Positions 17,950 through 27,811 of a stretch of 64,000 bases of DNA are shown here, in pieces. The translations under genes and the position numbers were made by a program. The DNA comes from Blastopirellula sp. J2-11 (lineage in GTDB: Bacteria; Planctomycetota; Planctomycetia; Pirellulales; Pirellulaceae): NCBI RefSeq assembly GCF_024584705.1, contig NZ_CP097384.1:4216001-4280000 (forward strand), given 5' to 3'. Positions within the stretch are counted from its first letter, which is position 1. Each line of letters opens with the position of its first letter. Under the pieces are notes generated by a model, which saw only the letters and a list, made by a program, of their open reading frames with translations, was not told where the DNA came from and made no database searches.

Positions 17950-18936
17950 TTACCACTTCCACCCACTCAACTCCCCACCATTCACAATATTCTCCGCCGG
18001 CCACCGCCCCTGATACAGATCCACAATGTTCTGGGCCGCCATTGTCGACATGTCCAGCAGCGATTGCTCGTCCAGTCCGGCCATGTGGGCGGTGAAGTAG
18101 ATGTTTTCGACATCAAACAGAGGGTGATCTTTGCCGGCAGGTTCGTTATCCAGCACGTCGAGCGCCGCGCCGCGTAGCTTGCCGGCCTTCATCGCGGCGG
18201 CGAGTTCCTCTTCGTTCACCAAGCCGCCGCGCGACGTGTTGATCAGCAGTGCGTCATCCTTCATCAGCGCCAGCGACTGCGCGTTGATGATTCGCTCGGT
18301 CTCCGGCGTGCAAGGAGCATGCAGGCTCACGACATCGCTGCGGCGCCAAATCTCTTCGAGCGCGACCCGCTCGACTTCGTTCGGCCCGCCGGTCGGCGCG
18401 ATCGGATCGTAGGCGATGACGTTCATACCGAGCAAAACCGCCGTTTTTGCGACTTCTTTCCCAATCACGCCGTAGCCGATGATCCCCAGCGTTTTACCGT
18501 ACGCCCGCGGACCGGCGGTTCGATCCCAGTCGCCGGCGCGGACCTGCTGGTTTTGCGGGATCACGTTGCGGTACATGGCCAAGATCATGCTGATCGTATG
18601 CTCGACAACCGATTGGTGCAGTGTGCCCGGCGTGCGGCAAATGGCGATGTTCTGCTCGGTCGCAGCAGGAACGTTGACCGAGTCGTAACCGACGCCTACC
18701 CGCGAGACGACGCGCACTTTCGTGCGGCTCAGCACTTCGGCCGTATAGGGTTCGGTGCTGCAGATGACTCCTTCGGCGCCATCCAACGCTTCGACCAAAC
18801 CATCGGGTTCCCATAGCGACTTCGACAAGTCGGCGAAACGGACATCCAACCCGGCTGCTGTTAGCAATTCGTAATAGGGCCAACTGGTCGCTAAGAAATG
18901 GGACGCAGTCACGACGATCGTAGGCATAACGGGCAA
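17950..18936 (-). CDS. D-isomer-specific 2-hydroxyacid dehydrogenase
   Basis: A 328-residue NAD-dependent dehydrogenase of the D-2-hydroxyacid family. It has SRVGVGYDSVNV (substrate loop), the nucleotide fold GIIGYGVIGKEVA, the arginine motif NTSRGGLVNEEEL and the catalytic histidine in YFTAHMAGLDEQS. It lacks the C-terminal ACT regulatory domain of full SerA proteins, so it is not a typical allosteric 3-phosphoglycerate dehydrogenase. Substrate may be phosphoglycerate, glyoxylate or a sugar acid; the sequence does not decide. It is convergent with the HigA-like gene, 17 bases apart. Confidence 0.92.
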   Translation of the reverse strand: MPVMPTIVVTASHFLATSWPYYELLTAAGLDVRFADLSKSLWEPDGLVEALDGAEGVICSTEPYTAEVLSRTKVRVVSRVGVGYDSVNVPAATEQNIAICRTPGTLHQSVVEHTISMILAMYRNVIPQNQQVRAGDWDRTAGPRAYGKTLGIIGYGVIGKEVAKTAVLLGMNVIAYDPIAPTGGPNEVERVALEEIWRRSDVVSLHAPCTPETERIINAQSLALMKDDALLINTSRGGLVNEEELAAAMKAGKLRGAALDVLDNEPAGKDHPLFDVENIYFTAHMAGLDEQSLLDMSTMAAQNIVDLYQGRWPAENIVNGGELSGWKW

Positions 18937-19099
18937 GCTCGGAGGAAAAGGAAACGCATGGAAGGAGAAAATATCAACAAAACTCAGGTTCTAACGCCAA
19001 AGGTTCCCCCGATCAATCCTTTGCGCCAGCTTTCCGCATCGGGGCGGATCTCTTAAAATCGGGGGATTCTATTGCATCCCCAAGCGACGTGAGGGCGGC

Positions 19100-20353
19100 G
19101 TGAACTCAGCGGCCAAGATTCATATTATCGGCATCGGTGACGATGGTTTTGACGGACTCACCGCTCAGGCGACCCAGCGCATCGGCGCGGCCGACCTGAT
19201 CATCGGCAATCCCCAAGTGCTGACCTACGTCGATTCGGTGACGGCCGAAAAACTGCCGGTTGGCGCCGATTTAAACGCGATCGTCGAGCGTGTGAAAGCC
19301 TCGACCGGCAAGAACATCGTCGTGTTGACCAGCGGCGATCCGTTGTTCTACGGTGTGGCGCGCTACTTGTGCGACGTGATCGGCAAAGAACACTTTGAGG
19401 TTCTGCCGCACGTCAGCAGCATGCAGTTGGCCTTCGCCCGGGTGAAAGAAAGCTGGGACGAAGCGTACCTGGCGAACCTGGCGACGCAGTCGCTAGAGCG
19501 GGTCGTGCAAAATGCTCGGCTCGCCGAAAAGGTCGGGCTGTTCACCACCGATCAGCATACGCCGGCCGCGGTGGCGAAAGCGCTGCTCTCCCTAAAGCTC
19601 GATTATTTTTCGGCCTATGTTTGCGAAAACCTGGGCTCTCCCAACGAACGAGTCACCCAAGGCGAACTGGCCGAGATTGCCGAACAGCAATTTGGCCTGC
19701 TCAACGTCATGATCCTGGTTCGCAAGCCCGGCGTGCCTGATCGACCGATCGCGCTGGTCGGCAAGCGACTCTTCGGCAATCCGGACGAAGTCTTCCTGCA
19801 ATCGAAGCCGAAGCGAGGGCTGCTCACTTCGGCCGAGACGCGTTCGATCGCGCTCTCGCAAATGGATCTCGGGCCGACCAGCATCGTGTGGGATGTCGGC
19901 GCCGGCAGCGGATCGGTTTCGATCGAAGCGGCGATGATCGCCGCCGCAGGCGCCGTTTACGCGATCGAAATGGATCCGGAAGATCATGGTCTGATCAAGA
20001 CGAACGCTGAGACGTTTGGGGTCACCAATCTGACGCCGATCTTGGGCAAAGCGCCGGAAGCTTGGGAAGATATCCCCGATCCCGATTGCATCTTTATCGG
20101 CGGCGCCGGCCGCCATGTTCGCGGCATTGTCGAGCCCGCTTTCGCGCGGCTGAAACCAGGCGGGCGGATCGTGCTGAACATCGGCAGCATCGAGAATCTG
20201 CACGAAGTTCACGAGCTGCTGCAGCGCCTGGCCGGCGAAGCCCGCGCGACGATGATCAACATCGCACACAGCACGTACCAGTTGGAACGTCATCGTTTCG
20301 AGTCGCTCAATCCGACCTTCCTGATCACCGCGATCAAACCGTTGAAGTCGTAG
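19100..20353 (+). CDS. cobL: precorrin-6Y C5,15-methyltransferase (CobL/CbiET-type)
   Basis: A fusion of the two enzymes that methylate precorrin-6Y at C5 and C15 and decarboxylate C12 in cobalamin synthesis. Residues 1 to about 205 are the CbiE-like tetrapyrrole methylase half (GIGDDGFDGLT, LTSGDPLFYG). Residues about 215-417 are the CbiT half with the SAM loop WDVGAGSGSVSIEAA and a GGAGRH segment. The start is a GTG with GAGGG upstream. No other cobalamin gene lies in the window, and a PIG-L deacetylase gene follows 55 bases downstream. The rest of the pathway, if present, is elsewhere. Confidence 0.95.
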   Translation: MNSAAKIHIIGIGDDGFDGLTAQATQRIGAADLIIGNPQVLTYVDSVTAEKLPVGADLNAIVERVKASTGKNIVVLTSGDPLFYGVARYLCDVIGKEHFEVLPHVSSMQLAFARVKESWDEAYLANLATQSLERVVQNARLAEKVGLFTTDQHTPAAVAKALLSLKLDYFSAYVCENLGSPNERVTQGELAEIAEQQFGLLNVMILVRKPGVPDRPIALVGKRLFGNPDEVFLQSKPKRGLLTSAETRSIALSQMDLGPTSIVWDVGAGSGSVSIEAAMIAAAGAVYAIEMDPEDHGLIKTNAETFGVTNLTPILGKAPEAWEDIPDPDCIFIGGAGRHVRGIVEPAFARLKPGGRIVLNIGSIENLHEVHELLQRLAGEARATMINIAHSTYQLERHRFESLNPTFLITAIKPLKS

Positions 20354-20408
20354 CCACCGACTTCAACCACCAGTCGCCCGATGAATTGACTTCAGGAGCC
20401 GCAGCCGC

Positions 20409-21146
20409 GTGACCAAACTTGACGACTATCCGCAGCTAGACGTGATCGCCGTCGGCGCTCATCCCGATGATGTCGAGATCGCCTGTGGGGGGACGCTCGC
20501 CAAGTTATGCCAACAAGGTTATAAGGTCGGCATCATCGACCTGACCGATGGCGAGCCGACTCCCCGTTCGCCTGGCCCCGAAGTTCGCCTGGCCGAAGCG
20601 CAAGCCGCGGCCAAGGTGCTCGGCGTCGACGTGCGAGTCACGCTCGAACTCCCCAATCGCCGGCTGTTCGACTGCTTTGAATCACGCGTTGCGTTGGCGA
20701 AAGAATTCCGCAAGTATCGGCCCAACGTGGTGCTGGGATTTGGCGGCAAAACGCCGCTCGCTTCGCCTGACCATTGGCAAGCGATGCAGATCACCGACGC
20801 GGCGACGTTTTACTCGCGTCTGACCAAGTGGGACGACCACTTTGACGGTTTGCCGGTGCATACGATCGCCAAGCAGCTTTACTATCGACTGGTCTTTGAG
20901 CCGATGGAACATCCCGAAGCGCCAGGCTCATTTGTCGTCGACATCAGCGACACGCTGGAAACGAAGATCACCAGCGTCCGCTGCTACGAAACGCAATTCC
21001 CGCCGGAGAAAGACTACGTCTTCGACCGCGTCCGCGGCGCCGCGTCCTTCATCGGCTCGCAGGCCGGTTTTCTGAGCGGTGAGCTGTTTCACACGACACG
21101 GATGATTGGAACAAAAGATATGGTGAAGTTTCTTTTTCCAGAGTAG
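20409..21146 (+). CDS. PIG-L family deacetylase, BshB1-like
   Basis: A 245-residue zinc deacetylase of the PIG-L/LmbE family. The metal motif [13 protein letters not shown] is at 16-28, and a later histidine-containing motif SPDHWQAM fits the third ligand. The overall sequence resembles BshB1, which removes acetate from GlcNAc-malate in bacillithiol synthesis. GTG start. It lies directly downstream of cobL. Whether the organism makes bacillithiol cannot be told here, since bshA and bshC are not in the window; another GlcNAc deacetylase role is possible. Confidence 0.87.
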   Translation: MTKLDDYPQLDVIAVGAHPDDVEIACGGTLAKLCQQGYKVGIIDLTDGEPTPRSPGPEVRLAEAQAAAKVLGVDVRVTLELPNRRLFDCFESRVALAKEFRKYRPNVVLGFGGKTPLASPDHWQAMQITDAATFYSRLTKWDDHFDGLPVHTIAKQLYYRLVFEPMEHPEAPGSFVVDISDTLETKITSVRCYETQFPPEKDYVFDRVRGAASFIGSQAGFLSGELFHTTRMIGTKDMVKFLFPE

Positions 21147-21156
21147 TTGAACGCAG

Positions 21157-21173
21157 GGTCCGCTTTGCGGACC
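21157..21173 (+). terminator. hairpin after the PIG-L gene
   Basis: A seven-base-pair stem ggtccgc/gcggacc with loop ttt begins ten bases after the stop codon. It lacks a clear T run, so it may be a weak terminator or a REP-like hairpin. Confidence 0.4.
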
Positions 21174-21197
21174 AGCTCTTCGCTTTAAGTACGACAC

Positions 21198-21228
21198 TCT
21201 TCGTAGCCAGAAACGCGATTTTTGAGGC
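21198..21228. repeat. remnant of family I palindromic element end
   Basis: The stretch cttcgtagccagaaacgcga followed by tttttgagg matches, with a few changes, the terminal repeat of the three family I elements (cttcgcagcccgacgcgcga then gttttgagg at 32838). Nothing else of the element is left here. Confidence 0.55.
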
Positions 21229-21298
21229 GTTTTTTAAACCGATTGCACACCAGCCAGAGGCGCGAGTGGGTTGAAGAACTGGTTCGCACAGCCGGCCC

Positions 21299-22159
21299 CT
21301 ACAACTTCGAGAGCGGCGTCTGCGTGACTTCTTCCGCTGCTGCGGTCGGCGTCGCATGCTTGCTGACGGTCACGTCGGACGCAAAGACGCAGCGATCTGG
21401 TTTCGCGCCGGCGACGGTGTAGAGATGTCCTTTGGCGGTCAGCTCATCGCCGAGCGAAGCGTACTCCAGCTCCTGCGTCATCAAATGGGCGATCGCTTCT
21501 TCCGATAGCGTGAACGTCAATTTGCGGAGCGTTCCGTTCAGCGTGGTCACGACCAAGGTCTTCCCGCGTAAGCTCTTCACCACCGCGGTGATGTTTTGGC
21601 GATGGCCCGGCGCCACTTCCGGCGGCGCGAAATCGCCCGGCGTGCTCATCACGTCGATCGCATCCAGCGGCTCGGCGCCATGTCCGTGGGAATCGACCTG
21701 ACCAAGAAAGCGAACCAACATGCCGGACTTCAACCAGGCGGCCGGAACATCGCCGGTCACGTCCACGCGCGAAACGCCGGCCGGATGCGTCACAATCATG
21801 TCAATCTTGCCGTCGGCCTGTTGCAGCAGCATGCTTCCCTTGCCGATTTGAACCACACGACCGCTGACCGATACTTCCGGCAGCGTGTCAATGTTCAACT
21901 TGTTCTTTTCGACAGGCACGGTGACCGACTTGTTCGTTCCCAGACATGCGCCCAAGTTGTGGAGATTTTCATACTTCAACTCCATCTTGGTCGAGCGATA
22001 AAAGACCGGCCAATGCAATGTTCCATCGGCCGCGACCGGCGGAGCGTCGTCCATCGGTTTGGCGTACGGATTGTAAGGCCCAAGTTGCGCCAGAACCGGT
22101 TGGGGAAGAGCGCAAGAACAAGTCGCGGCGCACAAAAGCGCCAGAACAAAACGAAGCAT
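21299..22159 (-). CDS. secreted protein of unknown function
   Basis: A 286-residue protein with a clear signal peptide (hydrophobic core FVLALLCAATCSCALP, likely cleavage after VLA near residue 24). The mature part is beta-rich, with VSVSGRVVQIGKGSMLLQ and a second similar stretch beginning VVKSLRGKTLVVTTLNG, which look like two OB-like beta units. No family is recognised. The ATG at 22159 is preferred to a longer in-frame start at 22216 because the signal peptide begins there. Divergent from the isochorismatase/ThuA gene. Confidence 0.72.
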   Translation of the reverse strand: MLRFVLALLCAATCSCALPQPVLAQLGPYNPYAKPMDDAPPVAADGTLHWPVFYRSTKMELKYENLHNLGACLGTNKSVTVPVEKNKLNIDTLPEVSVSGRVVQIGKGSMLLQQADGKIDMIVTHPAGVSRVDVTGDVPAAWLKSGMLVRFLGQVDSHGHGAEPLDAIDVMSTPGDFAPPEVAPGHRQNITAVVKSLRGKTLVVTTLNGTLRKLTFTLSEEAIAHLMTQELEYASLGDELTAKGHLYTVAGAKPDRCVFASDVTVSKHATPTAAAEEVTQTPLSKL

Positions 22160-22400
22160 GATGGGGCGTGCCTGGGGGGGCTGGATGCAAATCTTGATGG
22201 GCAAGTGCAACGACAAATCCCAGTAAACACCAACGACAGTTACACGTAAATAAACGTGAATGTCTTTTAATATTGCAACGCTTTTCCGCTGTACGAACCG
22301 AAGCTATCGGAGATGTCACGAAATATTTCCCCTTGGCCTCGACTTCAGCTACATTAGACCAAGTCCCACCTCCCTCCCTCTCCTGCTTTGGATACAACGT

Positions 22401-24044
22401 ATGATCTTGCCCATCAAACGTCTTGCTGGCTGTTTGTTCGCGCTTACTCTCATGGTCGCTCCGCTGCTCGGCGACGATCTGCAAATGCAACTTCGTTTTC
22501 AACAAGAAACGAAGCCAGACAGCGGCCTCTATCATCAACAGACTCGCGGCGAACATTGGAAGCCGGAGCAGACAGCGATCATCGTCTGCGACATGTGGGA
22601 TCTGCACACTTGCGAGAACGCGGTGCTGCGTGGGCAAGAGTTCGCGCCGCGGCTGAACGATCTACTGAAGCAAGCCCGCGACCAAGGCGTAACAATCATT
22701 CACGCTCCTAGCGGCTGCATGAAACATTATGCCGAACATCCGGCTCGCCTGCGGGCCAAGCAAACGCCGAAAGCGGTCGATATTCCCGCCGAAATCAACC
22801 AATGGTGTCATCAGATTCCGGCGGAAGAAAAAGGAATCTACCCGGTCGATCAATCGGATGGCGGTAATGACGACGAAGCGGAACAACGCGCCGCGTGGAA
22901 AGCTAGTTTAACCGCCCAAGAGCGCAATCCAGATCGGCCTTGGATCAAGCAAACCGACCTGCTGCCGATCGATCCGGCCCACGACTACATCAGCGACCAA
23001 GGGGACGAAGTCTGGAGCATCCTCGCCGCTCACAACATCGACAACGTGGTTTTGACCGGCGTTCATACCAATATGTGCGTCCTCGGTCGCCCGTTTGGTT
23101 TGCGACAGCTAGCGAAGAACGGCAAAAACGTGGTCCTGATGCGGGACTTGACCGACACGATGTACAACCCAAAATCGTGGCCCTATGTCAATCACTTTAC
23201 CGGCACGGACCTGATCGTTTCGCATATCGAAAAGTTCGTCTGTCCGACCGTCTCCAGCAATCAAATCCTGGGAGGCGAAGAGTTCGCGTTCGCCGCAGAC
23301 AAGCGACCGCATGTGGTGATCGTGATGGCCGAGCCTGAATACGAAACGGAGCAAACCCTGCCGCAATTTGGGGGCGACTTTCTCGGGCGAGACTTTCGCG
23401 TCAGCTATCTCTACGGCAGCCAGTCTGATCCCCACGATATCCCTGGTTTAGAAAAAGCGGTGGCCACGGCCGACGTGCTGCTGATCAGTGTCCGCCGTCG
23501 CGCGTTGCCGCCAGAACAGATGGAAGCGGTGCGGAAGTATGTCGCCGCCGGCAAGCCGATGGTCGGCATTCGCACGGCGAGTCACGCTTTTGGACTGCGC
23601 GGCAAACAGCCGCCGGCCGGGACCGAAACTTGGGAAGAGTTTGACCAGGAAGTCTGGGGCGGCAACTACAGTGGCCATTACGCGAACAAACTAAAATCGA
23701 CCATCGAATCGGTCGAAGCCAACCAGAAGCATCCGATCTTGCGGGGCGTCTCACGCGAGCCGTTCCCCCAAAACGGTTCTCTCTATCAAGCCGCTCCGCT
23801 GGCCGCCGGCGCCACGATGCTGTTGACCGGAACCGTCGAAGGAAAACCGGCCGAACCGGTCGCCTGGACCTTCCGTCGCGCGGATGGAGGCTGGTCGTTC
23901 TACACGTCGCTCGGTTACAAAGACGAGTTCCAAAATCGTTCGTTCCAACGACTGCTGCTCAACAGCATTTACTGGGCGGCCGGGCTCGAAGTGCCGGCTC
24001 ATTTTGATCTCACCAAACCGACGCCGCAGCAGCGGAAAAGCTAA
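22401..24044 (+). CDS. secreted isochorismatase-like and ThuA-like fusion protein
   Basis: A 547-residue exported protein joining two domains. A signal peptide (about 1-22) is followed by a cysteine-hydrolase (isochorismatase-like) domain with the aspartate of IVCDMWDLHTC and the nucleophile cysteine in LTGVHTNMCVLGRP. The second half is a ThuA-like, glutamine-amidotransferase-fold domain (PHVVIVMAEPEYETE; AGKPMVGIRTASHAFG; HILR-type motif as HPILRGVS). This fusion is frequent in planctomycetes and probably acts on a sugar or amide derived from polysaccharide breakdown; that is inference. The ATG at 22401 begins the signal peptide, and the longer reading from 22260 has no support. Confidence 0.88.
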   Translation: MILPIKRLAGCLFALTLMVAPLLGDDLQMQLRFQQETKPDSGLYHQQTRGEHWKPEQTAIIVCDMWDLHTCENAVLRGQEFAPRLNDLLKQARDQGVTIIHAPSGCMKHYAEHPARLRAKQTPKAVDIPAEINQWCHQIPAEEKGIYPVDQSDGGNDDEAEQRAAWKASLTAQERNPDRPWIKQTDLLPIDPAHDYISDQGDEVWSILAAHNIDNVVLTGVHTNMCVLGRPFGLRQLAKNGKNVVLMRDLTDTMYNPKSWPYVNHFTGTDLIVSHIEKFVCPTVSSNQILGGEEFAFAADKRPHVVIVMAEPEYETEQTLPQFGGDFLGRDFRVSYLYGSQSDPHDIPGLEKAVATADVLLISVRRRALPPEQMEAVRKYVAAGKPMVGIRTASHAFGLRGKQPPAGTETWEEFDQEVWGGNYSGHYANKLKSTIESVEANQKHPILRGVSREPFPQNGSLYQAAPLAAGATMLLTGTVEGKPAEPVAWTFRRADGGWSFYTSLGYKDEFQNRSFQRLLLNSIYWAAGLEVPAHFDLTKPTPQQRKS

Positions 24045-24059
24045 CAGGCCAACCTCCGC

Positions 24060-24581
24060 ATGCAACTGGTCCCCTGCTCTCTTGAGAAACATGGGTCGGC
24101 GATCCTGGCGATCTTCAATCATGAGATCGCTACGTCAGCGTCATTGTACGAATACGTCCCGCGAACCACGGCGACCATCGAAACGTGGTTCGCCCACAAA
24201 GCGGCTGGCGATTGGCCCGTGATCGGCGCCGAAGATGATAACGGCCGCCTGATGGGCTTCGCCACCATGGGACCCTTTCGCCCGCAGCCGGGCTACAAGT
24301 ACACGGCTGAACATTCCATCTACATCCAGCAAGACTTCCGCGGGCAAGGTCTCGGCGGCGTCCTGCTGCAAGAGATGATCGCCCAAGCGACCGCGCGCGA
24401 TCTTCATTGCCTGATCGGCGTTATTGATCAAGCCAACCAGGCCAGCGTGGCGCTGCATCTGAAAAATGGATTTGTACTGGCAGGCGTGATGCGCGAAGCC
24501 GGCTTCAAGTTCGGCGACTGGTTAGATGCTGGCTACTATCAATTGATGTTACAGACCCCGCAATCGCCGGTGGATGGTTAA
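24060..24581 (+). CDS. GNAT-family N-acetyltransferase
   Basis: A 173-residue acetyltransferase of the phosphinothricin N-acetyltransferase-like group. The acetyl-CoA loop is QQDFRGQGLGGVLLQ (about 90-104), preceded by the strand AEHSIYI and followed by NQASVALHLKNGFVLAG, the typical motif B. It starts 15 bases after the isochorismatase/ThuA stop codon and may be cotranscribed. The substrate is likely a small amine or amino acid; resistance to an external toxin is possible but not shown. Confidence 0.9.
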   Translation: MQLVPCSLEKHGSAILAIFNHEIATSASLYEYVPRTTATIETWFAHKAAGDWPVIGAEDDNGRLMGFATMGPFRPQPGYKYTAEHSIYIQQDFRGQGLGGVLLQEMIAQATARDLHCLIGVIDQANQASVALHLKNGFVLAGVMREAGFKFGDWLDAGYYQLMLQTPQSPVDG

Positions 24582-24770
24582 GCCAGGCGTCAGCGGCGCA
24601 GTCCGTAAGTTAATTTTTCGCGTGCCGCCCCTTCTTCCGCCCACGATCTCTCCTTTGGACTAGATCGCAGATCCCCATCTGCCGAGAATAACTTCACTCC
24701 CCGTGAAGATTTTCGCTGGGACGCAGTGCCTGCGTCGCACTCGCCATGCTGCCCCCTAGGAGCCAACATC

Positions 24771-26255
24771 ATGACTGCATCGCGCGACGCTCCGTCGGAT
24801 CCCGTCGGCAAGACGGTCCAGCAATATATCGATGAAGTTCCCGTCTGGCCGGATGGCACTGCGACCACCTCCACGCCGCTTACGCCGATGCAGTGGCGCA
24901 TTTGGTGGCTCGCCGCCGCAGGGAAATTTTTTGAAGGGCTCGTCGTCTTCATGACCGGCGTCGCTCTGCCGCTGCTCGCGGCCCAGTTTTCGCTAGGACC
25001 TGCCGCGCATGGAATCGTTGGCGCCGCCAGTCTGTTGGGCATCTTGATTGGCGCTACGGCGCTGGGAGGTCTTGCAGATCGGTTTGGTCGCAAGCCGATG
25101 TTCATCGTCGAGATGGCGATCTTCACCGGCTTCCTGGTCGCCGTCACGTTCAGCCCCAACTTTCCCTTTCTCGTCTGCTGTCTGTTCGGCCTCGGCGTTG
25201 CGCTCGGCTGCGACTATCCGACGGCCCATCTGATCATTTCGGAAAGCATGCCCAGCAACGCCCGCGGCAAGTTCGTCCTGGGCGCGTTCGGCTTTCAGGC
25301 GATCGGCGCGCTCTTCGGCGCCGGCATCGGCTTCCTGATCCTCTACGAGAATCCAAGCATCGGCGCGTGGCGCTGGATGTACGCCACTGCGATCATCCCC
25401 GCGGTGTTGGTCACGCTGGTCCGATTGACCATCACTGAAAGCGCCCATTGGCTCGTCACTCGCGGCAAGTACCCAGAAGCCGAGCGAGAGACGCTACGGC
25501 TCCTCAAGCGCGAACCAAGTTATCCCCAACTGGTCGCATTAGACCGAGCCAAGGAGCTTGCCGAGTCCGCGCGAGCCGAGAACCGCAGCGGTTACAGCGA
25601 GCTCTTGTCCGAAAAGAACCGCCGCGCGACGATCCTCACCAGCGTCCCCTGGTTCCTGCAAGACCTGGGCACCTACGGTATCGGCATCTTCACGCCCACC
25701 ATCTTGGCCGCGGCTGTCGGCCATCAAAAAGAACACGCGACGTCGATCGCTGATATTGTCCAAAACGACATGCTCGCCGCCCAAGGCGCCGCCGTGATCG
25801 ATCTGCTGCTTATTTTCGGCATCCTCGGCGCTGTACTGCTGGTAGACCGGGTCGGCCGAATCAAGCTGCAAGTGCTCGGCTTCCTCGGCTGCGCGATCGG
25901 CTTGTTTTTGGCTTCGCTCTCGGTCGACTTCGCCGATCCAGCCAAGCTCTATTTCATCTTCGCTGGCTTCATGATCTTCAGCTTCATGACCAATCTCGGG
26001 CCGAACGCCCAAACCTATCTCATCGCCGGCGAGGTCTTCCCCACCAACATCCGTGGTAAAGGCGCCGGCGTCGCCGCCTCGTTCGCCAAAATTGGCGCCG
26101 TTCTAACTGCGTTCCTCTTCCCAATCCTCCTCGCCGACATCGGCGTCCGCTATCTCCTCTACATCCTGGTCGCGACCTCCTTGATCGGCGCCGCCGTGAC
26201 GTGGATCTACCGGATCGAAACAACCGGCGTGAATTTGGAAGAGATTGGAAAGTAA
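24771..26255 (+). CDS. MFS transporter, sugar-porter-like
   Basis: A 494-residue major facilitator protein with about twelve hydrophobic segments. The signature between segments 2 and 3 is GGLADRFGRKPMF, and an RG-K type loop occurs before the seventh segment. It resembles the sugar (and other) transporter family. AGGAG lies eight bases before the ATG at 24771, which decides this start over the in-frame ATG-less extension to 24726. The substrate is unknown; aromatic acids and sugars are both plausible in this group. A family I repeat follows at once. Confidence 0.9.
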   Translation: MTASRDAPSDPVGKTVQQYIDEVPVWPDGTATTSTPLTPMQWRIWWLAAAGKFFEGLVVFMTGVALPLLAAQFSLGPAAHGIVGAASLLGILIGATALGGLADRFGRKPMFIVEMAIFTGFLVAVTFSPNFPFLVCCLFGLGVALGCDYPTAHLIISESMPSNARGKFVLGAFGFQAIGALFGAGIGFLILYENPSIGAWRWMYATAIIPAVLVTLVRLTITESAHWLVTRGKYPEAERETLRLLKREPSYPQLVALDRAKELAESARAENRSGYSELLSEKNRRATILTSVPWFLQDLGTYGIGIFTPTILAAAVGHQKEHATSIADIVQNDMLAAQGAAVIDLLLIFGILGAVLLVDRVGRIKLQVLGFLGCAIGLFLASLSVDFADPAKLYFIFAGFMIFSFMTNLGPNAQTYLIAGEVFPTNIRGKGAGVAASFAKIGAVLTAFLFPILLADIGVRYLLYILVATSLIGAAVTWIYRIETTGVNLEEIGK

Positions 26256-26272
26256 CAGAGGCGCCTACGATT

Positions 26273-26528
26273 CTTCATAGCCCGACGCGCCCGGTTTGAA
26301 GTTGCGCTATTCGCAATTCACGAATAATCGAATGCAAATAAAGAACCATACCGGCCAGAATCGACCGAAAATTGTCACACTAGCCCGCCAGCGCGAGCGA
26401 GGGAATAGGGCTCGCCACTTCAATCCGTGTTAGGATCGCCAACTCGATTCCCTCGCTGGCGCTGGCGGGCTAGTGTTCGATTGATTCGAAATAGCGCAAC
26501 TTCAAAGCTGGCGCGTCGGGCTGTGAAG
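26273..26528. repeat. dispersed palindromic element, family I, copy 2
   Basis: A 256-bp element with imperfect terminal inverted repeats: cttcatagcccgacgcgc at the left and gcgcgtcgggctgtgaag at the right. Inside are gttgcgctatt and aatagcgcaac, and a central palindrome of cactagcccgccagcgcgag and ctggcgctggcgggctagtg. It matches copies at 11793-12007 and 32838-33099. No reading frame inside is believable. It starts 18 bases after the MFS gene. Confidence 0.9.
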
Positions 26529-26722
26529 CGCATTTCCTTCGCGCGCTCTGACAAGCTCCCAAGAGAGGCCAACCGGTCGCGCAGACGCCCCAGTCACTAG
26601 CGGATGGTTAAGATTTCGTCCCCAAAGCTGTTTTTGGCATACTGATTGCGTTATCCTTTCAGTAGCCGATTTGGCCTTATTTCGCCCAAAATTTGGGCAG
26701 CGCGCACCTTCAAGGAAGTCCG

Positions 26723-27730
26723 ATGATCACAACGGTTCAGCAGCACATCCTGCAAGAACAACGCCGTTTCCCGCAAGCCTCGGGCGAGTTTTCGTGGCTC
26801 CTCTCGGCAATTACGCTCTCGACCAAGATGATCGGCGCGAAGGTTCGCTCGGCCGGTTTGACCGACATCGTCGGCGCCGCCGGTGATGTCAACGTCCAAG
26901 GCGAAGTCCAGCAAAAACTGGATGTCTACGCAAACGAAGTGCTGCTTCACTGCCTCAGCACGCGGGCCAGCGTCGGCGTGTTAGCGTCCGAAGAAAACGA
27001 GCATCCGAAGATCGTCGGCCATTGCAGCGACGGCGCCAAATACGCCGTCGTCTTCGATCCGCTTGACGGCTCGTCCAATATCGATGTGAACGTCAGCGTC
27101 GGCACGACCTTCTCGATCATGCGTCGTCCAGAAGGCGCGACTTGCGATGAGCCAGAGCGCTGGCTGTTGCAGCCGGGGACCAAACAAGTCGCCGCCGGCT
27201 ATGTCGTTTATGGTTCGTCGACGATGTTGGTCTACAGCGTCGGCTTCGGCGTGCACGGCTTTACGCTCGATCCTTCGATCGGCGCCTTCGTTTTAAGCCA
27301 TCCCAACATCAAGATGCCGAAACAAGGAAAATATTATTCGGTGAATGAAGCGTACGCCGCGAGCTTCCCGCCGGGCTACGCTGACTATCTGCAACTGCTG
27401 CGCGAAGGGGGACTGGGGCAACCGTACAGCTCACGCTACATCGGCTCGATGGTCTCCGACTTCCACCGCACAATGCTCAAAGGAGGCGTCTTCCTCTACC
27501 CGCCGACCGCCGAAAATCCGGAAGGCAAACTCCGCATCCTCTACGAAGCGTTCCCGATCGCTTTCCTCTGCGAACAAGCCGGAGGGATCGCGTCCGACGG
27601 AACGGGTCGTCTGCTAGAGATCGAACCAACCAGCATCCACCAACGCACGCCGATGGTCGTTGGCAGCCAGGTCGAGATGGAGAAGTTTGAAGCGATGGTC
27701 GCGAACGGAGAGATTTCGGCGCTGGCGTAA
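26723..27730 (+). CDS. fbp: fructose-1,6-bisphosphatase class 1
   Basis: Fructose-1,6-bisphosphatase removes the C1 phosphate in gluconeogenesis. The 335-residue product has the class 1 metal site VFDPLDGSSNID (about 110-121), ASEENEHP, the sugar-phosphate stretch RYIGSMVSDFHR and YPPTAENPEGKLRILYEA near the end. The ATG at 26723 follows AAGGAAG by five bases and is preferred over an in-frame start at 26693. It stands alone between two repeat-rich intergenic regions. Confidence 0.96.
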   Translation: MITTVQQHILQEQRRFPQASGEFSWLLSAITLSTKMIGAKVRSAGLTDIVGAAGDVNVQGEVQQKLDVYANEVLLHCLSTRASVGVLASEENEHPKIVGHCSDGAKYAVVFDPLDGSSNIDVNVSVGTTFSIMRRPEGATCDEPERWLLQPGTKQVAAGYVVYGSSTMLVYSVGFGVHGFTLDPSIGAFVLSHPNIKMPKQGKYYSVNEAYAASFPPGYADYLQLLREGGLGQPYSSRYIGSMVSDFHRTMLKGGVFLYPPTAENPEGKLRILYEAFPIAFLCEQAGGIASDGTGRLLEIEPTSIHQRTPMVVGSQVEMEKFEAMVANGEISALA

Positions 27731-27765
27731 TCGACAGCTTCTCATTACTGTTTGTGCTCGGGCGC

Positions 27766-27791
27766 CATGGCCACGGCCTTGTGTGGCCATG
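27766..27791 (+). terminator. hairpin after fbp
   Basis: A nine-base-pair stem catggccac/gtggccatg with an eight-base loop begins 36 bases past the fbp stop codon. There is no long T run, so terminator function is possible rather than sure. It sits at the edge of the family II repeats. Confidence 0.45.
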
Positions 27792-27811
27792 AATGCGGTT
27801 GGAAATTATTT

